Shown in pieces: positions 24,634-34,986 of a DNA stretch of 64,000 bases (its first letter is position 1; each line of letters starts with the position of its first letter). The notes beneath the pieces were generated by a model. The model was not told where the DNA came from, made no database searches, and saw nothing but the letters and a program-made list of their open reading frames with translations. Source of the stretch: Pezizomycotina sp. ARF18 (lineage: Eukaryota; Ascomycota); contig AZLU01000056.1 in NCBI GenBank assembly GCA_002224055.1, positions 1-64,000 on the forward strand, in the 5' to 3' direction. The position numbers and the translations under genes are program-made.

Positions 24634-25782
24634 ATGGCGGACAACCAGACGGCAACAACAGCAGAGGCTGACGCTCTAGTCATCTCCTCAGACCCTCACC
24701 ATCCTGCGAATCTTATATGTAGGTGGAACCCAATTGTCAATTTTGAGTTCTCTTTTTTGTCTAAGCGCAAGGTCGCAACTTGCGAACCGGGCTTGTTTCA
24801 CAATGCTGTTGCGACAAGCTTACTTCCCCCCCCTTCTACAACCCAACCCGAACATAAGCACGACCCGAGACAGGCTTACAATGCTAACACGAGAAGTCTC
24901 CTTCTCCCTACAGGCGAACTATGCCGCAACTTCTACACCTCGGCTGGGTAACCGGCACTGGAGGCGGCATCAGCATCCGCTCCGGCGAGCACATCTACAT
25001 CGCCCCCTCGGGAGTGCAAAAGGAGCGCATGAAGCCCACCGACATGTTCGTCCTGCACTCCCCACCACAATCACCTCTTCCGCCTCCAATCCTGTTGAGC
25101 GGAAGTACATCCGCCGCCCGCAAGTCTTAAAACCGTCCGCCTGCACACCCTTATTCCTCGCCGCCTACGATAAGCGCGAACGCGGGCGCGTGCATACACA
25201 CGCACTCACAGTGGGCGGTACTAGTCACGCTGCTGTGTAAGGGAAAGAAGACGTTTAAGATTGCGAACACGGAGATGATAAAGGGCATTCCGTGTCCGAG
25301 TAGGAAGGGTTATTTTGGGTACGAGATACGCTGGAGATTCCGATTATTGAGAATACGCCGCAGTAAGTGATTACACTCTTTTTCTTGCAGCGCTTTATTA
25401 TTTATCGATCAAAAAAAAAAAAAAAATTCCCGTCCCCCTATAAGGTAGGATACGAGATTCAAGAGATGCTAATGGGTTGTGGCATTTTAGTGAGGAAGAT
25501 TTAAACGTCCGCTTTAACAAAGGCGATAGAGGAGTACCCAGATGCGTCTGCCGTGCTCGTGAGAGGCACGGTGTGTACGTCTGGGGCGATACGGTATGGA
25601 AGGCGAAGACGCAGGCGGAGTGGTAAGTAAATTACTTCTCTTGAGAAATATTCAGCATAAGAAGGATTAGTTCTGACGATTGATGTGTGAGAAAATTAGC
25701 TACGACTATCTATTCCAGCTGGCGTAGAAATGATGAAGCTGGATTGGATCCAGCGGGGCCTATAGACCCTGTGGAGGAGTGA
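24634..25782 (+). CDS. Methylthioribulose-1-phosphate dehydratase (class II aldolase fold)
   Basis: MtnB/MDE1 of the methionine salvage pathway, a zinc enzyme that dehydrates 5-methylthioribulose-1-phosphate. The start [20 protein letters not shown] fits fungal MtnB. After an intron (about 24720-24913) come [20 protein letters not shown] and [20 protein letters not shown], then PTDMFVL. Further on are the zinc-ligand motif [29 protein letters not shown], and [13 protein letters not shown] second intron leads to [20 protein letters not shown], where the His is the third metal ligand, then [14 protein letters not shown] and [13 protein letters not shown], stop 25780-25782. Introns lie near 25362-25490 and 25622-25700. 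Single-base frame slips occur near 24940, 25200, 25325, 25540 and 25725. Confidence 0.93.
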
Positions 25783-26208
25783 AAATGTTATGCTGGGAAG
25801 AATTAAAACTCTTTTTTTTTTTTTTGGCGATTGCGCTTGCCCCCGTATAAATAGCATCATAGGGTTTTTCTTATTTCTAGAAATGATATCCTGCATCTTC
25901 GAAGCTTGAATCGTGCTCGATAGTGGAAGTGATCCATGGTGGTATATTGATAAGAACAATAAGAAAATGGCGTTCTCTAAGACTATAGTGAATGATAAAA
26001 GGAAACAAAAAGCAAATGCGCCATATTGAAACCAGTAACTAAGCAGAAATGTCCCATCCCATCCTCAAATTTCCATAAACCTCATAACTCCGTGAACTTC
26101 TTTTTGTAATATTTTCCGTTTCTTTTTCAAAATCGAAAGATCCCTCATCTTCATGATAACCGACAAAAATAAATAACACCAAATAACCTTTTTTTTTTTT
26201 TTTTTTTT
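25783..26208. other. Intergenic between convergent genes
   Basis: This is the 3' flank of mtnB and the 3' flank of the minus-strand gene beyond it. It contains T13 near 25812 and T22 at 26189-26210, the latter abutting the possible stop of the next gene. I see nothing else. Confidence 0.4.
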
Positions 26209-27174
26209 TTAATAAAAAATCAACAGAAACACTAAAAAGCAAATAAAATGAGGAAGAATGCCATCTACGACCTTCCCCTTCAACGACCGGCGGACCGTCT
26301 TCGACGCGTCGTCGCCGGGGAAAACGGGCTCGAAGTAACCCGCGCTGACGTTCTGCTTCGCGACCTCGAAGGCTTCGCGGACGGCGTCAGGGGTAGGTTG
26401 TACAGGACTGATGGGTCTTCTGGTTTGGTTGATTTCGTGCGGGTTGATTCCTGCAAAGAGAAAGAAATTCTATTAGTATATCTGGAGGAAGAGAAGAAGA
26501 AAGGATAGTTTGAATGGATGTTGGTGGTGATCACGTGGAGCTTTGTTTTAAGCGATATCGTGGCGTTTGGCGGGGCTGAAGCGGGCATTCAAAGGATTGT
26601 GGTGATATCACGGAAAAAATCCCGTGAAAGCATTTTTGAAAGAAAAAGAAAAAAAAAAAAAAAAAAAGAGAGCATGTACGAAGTTAAGTAGAAGTTATAA
26701 GAAAGTAGAAAATACTTACATTAGCGTTCTTATGCGACTGCAAATCCGGCGACGCGAGCGGCGTGGCCGGTAACTCCGCTATCGCTGGCTGCTCTCCATC
26801 TCTCCTCCTCCTCCTTCCTCCCCTCTTCCCTTAACGGTTCCACAACCTCGGTTTCTCCCACTTCCTCCCTCGTACTTTCTTGCTCTTTCCCAGCGTAAGC
26901 GTCGCAGCGTCGATAACAGGATTAGTAAAGCTCCTAATGGTTTCGCGAACGGCCTGTCTTCCTCCCCAACAGCGAACTTGAAGCCGGAAGCGGGAGCGTT
27001 TTAGATGCGTGGATGGTGGTATCGATGGTGCGACTGATGATGGAGGCGAGAGGCCGGCGTCGATGGATGCTTCGATGGTCGTGCGGATGCGGTCTATGGG
27101 ATAGAGGGAACTCTTGGGAGGTGCGTTTGTTGGTTGTGGTTGTGGATTGGGAGGGAGGTGTCGATGGGGTCCAT
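26209..27174 (-). CDS. Unrecognised fungal protein
   Basis: I do not recognise the family. Coding character is clear in two blocks. From ATG 27172-27174 the N-terminal block begins MDPIDTSLPIHNHNQQTHLP and continues, after a frame change, as LYPIDRIRTTIEASIDAGLS and then TNPVIDAATLTLGKSKK. After a GT..AG intron (about 26463-26718) the last exon reads GINPHEINQTRRPISPVQPT followed by DAVREAFEVAKQNVSAGYFE and PVFPGDDASKTVRRSLKGK. The last exon is well behaved over about 65 codons. The exact stop is uncertain; the in-frame one is at 26209-26211, inside T-rich sequence. The gene is convergent with mtnB. Function cannot be inferred from what is visible. Confidence 0.45.
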
Positions 27175-27642
27175 TTTTTATAGATTTGGTGAGTGGTGAT
27201 GTAGTGTTGTTGGTTTTGTAGAGAAGGGAAGGGGAGTAGAGAGGTAGATGGCGATGATGCAAATATGGTTGAAGGTCGGAGGTAATCGGATCCGTGTGAC
27301 TTTTTGGTTTAAGTGAGACAGACCTTTTTCGCAAAAAAAAAAAAAAAAAAAAAAAAAAAACCCGGATTACGAAATGGATTGGGGCTTTGTGAAACGGTTT
27401 AAGGCTATTTGTTTTTTCCTGTTCCGTTAGTTAGAGATATCGTGATGTTAAAAAAGATAGCTTTGGTTTTTGGAGGAGAGGGAGTTAAAAGAAGAAAAAA
27501 GGCAAATATGTTCGGATGTAGAGCTGGGAGGGATAGATGTTATGGATATTGGATGGTTGCAAGGGTTTGTGGACTGACCTCGTACGAAGAGAGGAGCGGC
27601 TGTGGGCGGTGCAAAGCTAAAGCATAATATATAACCGCCTGT

Positions 27643-27692
<50 letters not shown>

Positions 27693-28760
27693 GAGAGAGA
27701 GAGAGGGAGCTAGTTACCAAGAAATCTAGCACTATAGGTGGATAGCTTGATAAGTCCAGAACTCCTCTTTGAAAAGAAAATTTTTTAGTATCAAATCCAC
27801 AAAATCCATCCAGGAGCTTTGACATCGTTGAACATTCCAAGGAAATTTCCGTTTTCTTTCTTTCTATTCGGTTCGGTGGTACAATAATAGCAGCACCGAT
27901 GACGAATCCCACTATGCCCTGTTTAGTACCCTGTAAGAGTAGATCTTCGGTTATCGATTATACCCAAAAAGAAGCAGGGCAGGTTTGACTAGCAACCGTT
28001 GCACGTATCGACGTCATACATATTCAGATGACTTTTTAAAGCAGCGATCCTCCTGATAGGTATTGCTGCTGGCTTCTTAGCTGTTCCTAATTGTATCGTC
28101 TGATCCTACTAATGAAGAGAGCCAAAAGGAATGGGAAGCTTTTCGGCCCTACGCTGTAGCACCGCCACTGACGTGATGATCCAGAAAAAAAAAAAAAAAA
28201 AAAAGCCGAAAGCCGCTCTCAGGATTGTTTACCGGGAACTGAACAGTATGCAATGCACGTCAAAGCTTGTCTTTGGTTCTTCGGCTGCTGGTCACGTTGA
28301 GAATGTTTAGTTCATATCCGGCTCATATTATTCAGTATATATATCCGAAGATTAGTTATATACTAAATTTGAACCATCGCCAAAGTGCAGTAGAGGCGCG
28401 GTCGAAAAGATGCGTAACTGGAAGAACCGAGCGTTGAGGTAATGACACCTGGCGTTTTGCAAATAGGAAAAATACATATCACAAGTTGAATCCATATGCA
28501 CGGGTATCGTAACACCGTTAGTAGTATGAAAATTGTCGTCGTAATGTTTCTCGTTCCGCTCCTCTTCCCGCTAGAAAAGTTAATTGGATCTGCCAGATTG
28601 TGACGACGAATGCTTTAATAGCCTGTTATTTATTTCACAAAAACTATTGAAAACTGGCAAACTAAGGGACTTATCTGTATATTAATTGTATTGTAAGTCG
28701 CATCAATGAACCGGATTGGATTTGGATTGCTTGTCCCGCTGTGCCCGCAGTTCGAAAGTA
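27175..28760. other. Gene-free, rich in long A/T runs
   Basis: This stretch contains A28 at 27333-27360, T21 directly followed by A27 at 27642-27689, a (GA)n patch at 27691-27708 and A20 at 28185-28204. No conserved protein or RNA is visible. The first part presumably contains the promoter of the minus-strand gene ending at 27174. Confidence 0.5.
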
Positions 28761-30530
28761 GTTGACCACAGCAAAAAATGGAAGTTCACAATCACGTGAC
28801 CACAACAAGAAATCTTGGAAGCGATGTCACCGCGTCGCACTGAGCTGAGCGGGTATATGGTCTGATACCTGACAAGGGGGTGTTGCCGGAGTATGAACCA
28901 TTCTTTCATCCGCGTACCTGAAACAACGTACTGCAGAGGCTTACGCATTATCCGCCGCTTTCCAACCACGCCATGTTCGGTGTGGGTTCTCTTATCAATC
29001 CGCCTTCATAGTTTGGGAGGTGTTATACATTTACATCGAAGAGCCGGAGGAAGCAGAAACCCATAATATCCGGCCTCATTCCGCAATTTCTGTCTAATGA
29101 CAAAGGTCTCACGGTGTAAGAGTATCCCGATATCTCGAAGCTCTACGATAAAGAATTATACTAGTGAACGAGATAGTCCGGACAAATACCTCCTTTTTAT
29201 GGCTTTTTTTGTGCCTGTTCTGATGGGTTTCGAATTTAAAATCTAGATATGGTGTGTGCTGTCCAATTTCTGTGTATCCCTCTTCGTTATCCCTCCCATC
29301 GCAGTCAGATCTATGTGGCGGCCTTTGACCATCGTAGCTTACTCGTCGGTATAGAACCGGAATAGGGAAACATTTTTGTCATATGTCGGGTACCTTCCGT
29401 TTTTCATCTACATCCTATCCTACAGCCCTACCAGCATCCGTATCATACCTTTGCAGGTGCAGCTGAAAGAGACTACGTTTGTTGATTGAGGAAAACTAGA
29501 AGAGAATAATGTATGTACTAGTTTTTACGGAGGCAATTCTTAATGGACACAGTATCCTCCCAGGCCGTCTGACGGTTCTTATCGCCCAATATTTTCGGGG
29601 AAGGAATACGATGCAATATTATGCTCAGTGTCTGAAAATTGATCTAACAAGCCACGTTTTATACAACGCCTCGATTTCCCGTTCTCCGTGATTTTGCTTA
29701 GATCAAAAAGTCTAGCAAGATCCTATCATGCCGTCTTCAACGTTCTACGTACTAGTATCCGTCCCTGTTCAACTCAGCGCGATCAGATCTATATTTAAGC
29801 CCTTTTGAGGTCACGGCTGCTTCGTTAGTCTTAAGTTTGGATGGGTGAACTGTTTGTCATATGGCAAAAAACTGCGTACTATAACGCTGTGCGTCTGTCT
29901 CCCCAACCCTAGGGCTTCTCACAAAATTCATATCTATATCCTCGAGGACCATGTTGTAAAGAGACTATGCTAGTTGGTTGGTTGGTCGAGGAAACCTTTA
30001 GGAAAAATCTTGACTATGATGTCTGTACGGCTTCGATGTGATACTAGTCTCTTCCCAGATTCGCTTAACGGGTTTTATCGACGATTCGCGAAACGGCAAA
30101 TACGATGCAAGATTATACTTCCAGAGAATGAAATTGGTCTGAAGAAACTCCCCTTATTATATGAAAATGTGATTTCCACTTCTCATGGTTTTCCTAAATT
30201 GAAAGGTCCTGAGGAGATTATGTCCGCTACGCGAGCTTTCCACGTACTATCCATCCATCGCGGTCAGCTCTATACAGAAGCTCTCCGTCGGTCTTCCGCT
30301 TGGATTTGTAACCTTTTGTCTTATGACGAGCTGCTCATCAAGAAAAAGGTTGTACGCCTCTTGATCTCGAGAGTCCCTGGAGAAATTTCGATTATAGTAT
30401 TACTTTCCAGCTTCGGTCTGAACAAACTCACCACTAAATGTCTTAGGAGTCATGGGCAGCAAGATAAGAATAAATGCACAATATATTATAAAACGCTAAA
30501 TGTACTTTTGAAAATGAAGAAAAAGTGAGA
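28760..30530. repeat. Diverged tandem array, unit about 480 bp
   Basis: Three to four decayed copies are visible. Landmark 1 (variants of CATCGCGGTCAGCTCTAT) lies near 29299, 29777 and 30257, with a weaker match near 28829. Landmark 2 (variants of GATGCAAGATTATACTTCC) lies near 29144, 29609 and 30104. Landmark 3 (AAGAGACTA followed by a GTTGGTTG-like stretch) lies near 29470 and 29958. The spacings are about 465-495 bp and the order is the same in each copy. The last copy holds the longest open frame of any gene-free stretch in the window, described separately. Confidence 0.55.
29974..30528 (+). CDS. 184-codon open frame within the last ~480 bp repeat copy
   Basis: An uninterrupted frame starts at 29974, reads MVGWSRKPLGKILTMMSVRL, and ends in a Lys-rich tail (LLKMKKK). 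It is much longer than other frames in the window's gene-free stretches. It is basic, has no signal peptide or clear domain, and resembles nothing I know. Its reading frame is not maintained in the preceding repeat copies. It may be a chance frame, a young gene or the least decayed copy of a lost gene. Confidence 0.2.
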   Translation: MVGWSRKPLGKILTMMSVRLRCDTSLFPDSLNGFYRRFAKRQIRCKIILPENEIGLKKLPLLYENVISTSHGFPKLKGPEEIMSATRAFHVLSIHRGQLYTEALRRSSAWICNLLSYDELLIKKKVVRLLISRVPGEISIIVLLSSFGLNKLTTKCLRSHGQQDKNKCTIYYKTLNVLLKMKKK

Positions 30531-30860
30531 CGTTACTCGGCATGATTAATAAATAATACTATCATTAAAAATAAATAAGTAAGAATGAAAACGCCAATAA
30601 TCAAAAAACAAGAGGGAATCAATAATCATTTTGTGTTTTTGTGCATGGTATACTCTGAATAGAAAAAAGGGTAATGAATGAATGTATGTATACAAACCCA
30701 AACAAGTGGTATAAGTGAAAGTCTGAATGCGGGGACATCCTCCAAAAAGCACAATGCCATACCATACAATCTCATTTTTTCCAACAACGACAGAAAACAT
30801 CACAGCAAACCATCCCCAAAAACAAGAATACGGCCTACACAGCACGCAGTCGGCGGACAA
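30531..30860. other. 3' flank of the PhoD-like gene
   Basis: A short AT-rich spacer downstream of the PhoD-like stop. It has AATAAA-like strings near 30544-30575, on the plus strand as printed, and no gene. Confidence 0.4.
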
Positions 30861-33800
30861 CTAGCCCGATCCGCTCCCGGTCCTATCGTGCCCGCCGAAA
30901 GAACTCGCGTCAGTAACAACGCTACTCGTACGCCGTCGAACTCGCTCGTACTCTGGTACAACCTCGCACCTTAGCGCCGGCACCGTCATGCCGTAACCCT
31001 TCGTCGCCCGCTGGGTCGTGCCGGTCTACCTCGCAGCTGACGACTATATCCAACCCTTCCCGCCGATCAATTATGCTTTCGTTTCCCTGTCGTCGGGTTC
31101 TGTTACGTCTCGACCTACTGATGTCATTGAACGGCCAGTAGTGTTTTCTGATATCGTGCAGTAGTTTCGCGCGGTAGCATGGTGTTGTTGTTCCGTTTTT
31201 TGCCCGAGGGTCAGTGAAGAATATTTTTATCTGAGTTTCTTCGGTGGAGTTTCCGAGCTTGTGGGATTTCGTGGCGCGCTTGTTGAGGAAGTCGGCGAGG
31301 TTGTCCGGTGGGGCTGCAGGTATTCAATTTAGCACCATATTTTGTACTGGAAACAATTTGAATGATAGTGGTAACTCACAGTGTTGACGATGGCGGAGGA
31401 TATCACGTTGAGCATGTACCGGTGGTCATTCTTCTTAGCGATGTTCAGCTTCGGTTTCGAGTAGAAGTAACCGAAGCTTGCAAGGTGGACGTCGCCGCAC
31501 AAAAAACATCCCCGTCAGAAGAAAAACATTGCCAATAATCCGGGTCCAAAATGAAACACTTACCCTAGGAAAGTAACGCGGACGTTCTTTGACATCGCCA
31601 GCTTCTGCATCGCCAGAACGAAAGTGTTACGCTCCGCCTTGTGGCCCCTCGCGGTCCAGTGGTCCATCATGTCGTCGAGCAGCTCGACCGTCCCGTCGAA
31701 GCGATTGAGAAATCCGTTCAGAGTGGCGTGCCTAAGGCTCCCCAGCTTCTTAATCGGGCCCATCAGCGGAGACGTGAAGAGGTTCTCCAGCCAGACCATC
31801 CGCGGGTACGCTATGGGTACGCCCAGTAGAACGATCAGGTGTTTCGTTTCGTTCGCCACGATCTCCTTCTCTAGCCTGTCGAATATCCGTTCGTACGTTT
31901 CTTTTGTTACGACGACGTCGCGCTAGATTGAATATCAGTAAAAGAACCTCGAAATAGAAATGTAGAATGGTGAAGCTCACAGTTCTTTCCGTCCGGCAGT
32001 CCAGGCCCAAGAAGCCACTTTCCTGCCAAGAACATAAATTGCTTCGGCTGTACTCCTTCATATAGGGTCCAGGATTCGCACCCAATATCCAACTCGGCTC
32101 CGAATGCTCGCCTTCGTCGGCCATCGTGTGATGCTGGAACAGCAGGTAGTACTTGAACGCAACCTTTCCAAGCCCGAGAAGACGGGACAGGTATTGAAGT
32201 GTTCGCGTAACTTCCGAACCCGTCGATGATATCGTGATCGTCGTATATATTGACAGTCGGAATTTGACTCGATGCGACGCCGAATAACCCTTGCGAAAAC
32301 CACATCGCGTACCTGTCCCGGTAGAAATCCTCCAGTTCGTCTCTCATCTCTTGTGTAAACGGCGCCGAGTATTTGTTCAAGGGGTTCCGCGTCTCCAGCC
32401 ATGCGCCGAAGTGGTGGGTATTGTTCATGACGCAGTCCATATATACCTGATCTCCACCGCCGAGCATAACGTGATAAGGTTTCGTTGCATGGTCTGCGGA
32501 ATAAGTTAGTGCGCTGTTTACCCTGAGAGAAGTATTGGGGGTAGAATTACTTCGTAGCACATCTCTCCACAATGGATCCGGCCCGCAGAAGTCGTCTGGA
32601 TTCACTGACAGACTAAAGCCATTGCAACTGTAGAACATAATATTCATCGTTTGGTCCTTTGCCGGTACCCAGAACCCAATACTGGGACCGTTGTTAATCT
32701 TGTAGGCTATTCTTTGTTGCTAAACTAAGGTTAGCTAACCAAACCCACTTTAAAATTCGCAAAGTATACTACCTGGTCGGTTAATTCCACTTCGATATGG
32801 AATCTCCAGAATGTAACGCCGCGCTCCGAGAGTAATCTGGTCGCCTCAACCTCACGATACTTGTTCATCTTCTCGCCGTCCTTGCCTTTCCGAGGTCTTT
32901 CTGTCTGCCCATTCCCGTTGAGGTGGTGGCTAGACGAAGGATCCTGAAATGGCATTGGCGAGGCGCTACCATTAGTATGACTAGATGCGTGTGAACGCGC
33001 TATGACCGGTCGCGGGGGCGGAGGCGGGTCCAAGTTATTTTTAATCCCTAACGATGCCGACTGCGCGAAGAGGCGGAGCTTAGGTACAGGACTGTATGTC
33101 GATCCTTCATCCGTGGTGACTATCATGATGGTGCCTCTCCAGATTTCTGTAAAGGATTCAGCGTCGCCAAGATGTGTTGCTGGGATCTGTTGCTTCCGGA
33201 GACCTAGATAACGTAGCAGCGGCCCACACTTGACATTTATAGGCGGGCTAAAAGCGCTGGGCATCGGAGCTGATCTCACGGCAAGACCTCTGGTTAGCGT
33301 TGGAAAACATTCAGACAGCCTCTTAAGCTCTCCAAAGTACGGATGCTGCAGCGACTGCGTCACGGGAAAACTTGAAGACGACGAGGACCCATGCGCGCAA
33401 TGGAGTTTTTGCGGGCAGGGAGTGAAGTGGTTGGGCCAACGGAAAGGTGACGAGTCATGGTCGGATCATCATACGGAGGGAAACGAGCATGAGGCACCTT
33501 TGTGGCCGGTCAATGAGCGGGTTGACCACCATTGCATGCAGCGGAGTCTCCGGCGAAGTCGGGAACAGAATGAAACCCTTGGCATCCGGAACAAAGAAAC
33601 AGAAAAAGAAATTTTATTTTGCATACCATCGCCCTCTTGAGCGTCAATTGTTTCGGGAATATTTATATCGGACGCTCTCAAGTGAGCCGTGTTATCGATC
33701 TGGCTATCGATCTGGCCGTCAAGATTGTGCATTTGTCCTCCTCTTTTTGCACAAGATCGCCATCGTGGTTGTGTCGGTGAAAATGCCCTCGCAGGTGCCA

Positions 33801-34986
33801 TCTATCCTGCCAGTCTGCCCTTTGCGCAAGCGGAGGTGCTGTGGCATCTGGTGGCGTTCTAGGGTTTTGAACTGCTGTGCTGGGACCTGCTACCGCTTCT
33901 CGGACGACCGGCGCAACTGGAGAATGTGGCGTACTACTGCGCGGCGGACGACGAAGCTACAGCTGGTGCGGGGCCTGGCGCTCCTTTTGTTGGTGTTACC
34001 ATATCCTGCGCGACGGAGCATGGATTGGCGTCTGTGACGCTATCGGCGTATCGCTCAAATCTTCCATGCTCGATACAGGACTAATTTCAACGTCGTTGGG
34101 ATCGTTCGGGTCGTACGGCGCTCTCCAACGTGTGCGCTTTGCCCTGTCCGCGAATGTAGCCTTCGTCGCGGAGAGTAATCTTCGTCCCGTTATATTGTTC
34201 ACGTTGCGGACTGCTGTCGGTTCGGTTGAGACAGCGCGTCGCCCCTTAGGTGTTGGCGTTGTGGCACCGTCGCTTTCCGAAAGCCTGCGGCTGGTAACGC
34301 GCGAAGTCAAGCTTGTGCTGCGCGACAGCCTCTCAGCTTGCCTTTTGCTCAAAGACCTCGAAATTCCTGGGCTATCCTTTCCCCGAAGCCCCTCTTCCTT
34401 GCCAATGTGCTTAAGTTCGAGCTGGAGCTTCTCGAGTGGTGACCGGTCGTCCGCCCTCGTAAATATTGTGCGATCCGATTCTGTACCGCCCCCTATCGAG
34501 CCCCGTGGAGATGCGCCGTAAGTGAAAGACGACGGGGGGTAATTGGTGCCTGATTGCCGTTCTTGGCCTGGTGTTGCTGTCGCTGTTATCGGCGTGGTGT
34601 CGATTTCGCGACTCCTCTGTTTTGGAGGCGTCACTTGGAGCGCTGGAGGGCTGCTAACGTTCCTTAGCTGGCTATCGTCGCTCCTGTAATGCCTGTAATA
34701 AGGGTCGTCCAACTCCTGCGGTCGACCCTGGCGTCGCTTGCCCTTCTCCCTTGGCTTCACGTAAGGAATGGAATCTCGCACTTCCGAGGAATTCGGAAGA
34801 TATGTCTTGCTCGTCGGCCGCGGAGCAAGCGAATTGAGAGCGTCGGGGGATTGAAACGGCGTCGAAGATTCCGAACCGGGTGGTGATGGCGTCGCAGGAG
34901 TTGGAGGCGACAGTTGCGAAGGAATGCGAGGTTGTCCGGCAAGTAGTAGTTCGGTTTCCGTCGACTGCCGCTACCCAGATCAGCCA
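30861..34986 (-). CDS. Large PhoD-like metallophosphatase
   Basis: Fungal PhoD-like phosphatase-domain protein of over 1,000 residues; the family is thought to hydrolyse phosphoesters, substrate unknown. The N-terminal 550 residues or so are disordered, rich in Ser/Pro/Arg (starting MADLGSGSRRKPNYYLPDN). A beta-rich region follows: KCGPLLRYLGLRKQQ, EIWRGTIMIVTTDE, GVTFWRFHIEVELTDQ, then RIAYKINNGPSIGFWVPA. The phosphatase core has FYSCNGFSLSVNPDDFCGPD, HVMLGGGDQVYMDCV, the metal-site motif VNIYDDHDIIDGFGSY, FLGLDCRTERT, HLIVLLGVPIAYPRMVWLEN, HKAERNTFVLAMQKLA, VRVTFLG followed by DVHLASFGYFYSKPK, and AIVNTAPPDNLADFLNKR. The C-terminus reads MTVPALRCEVVPEYERVRRR and stops at 30861-30863. Introns lie near 32700-32770, 32495-32550, 31925-31980, 31500-31560 and 31320-31380. 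Several frame slips occur. A start at 35032 is also possible. Confidence 0.88.

Noticed and set aside
33230-34521. Plus-strand frames of 136-214 codons
   Set aside because: They mirror the well-supported minus-strand PhoD-like gene; their composition is that of the complementary strand.
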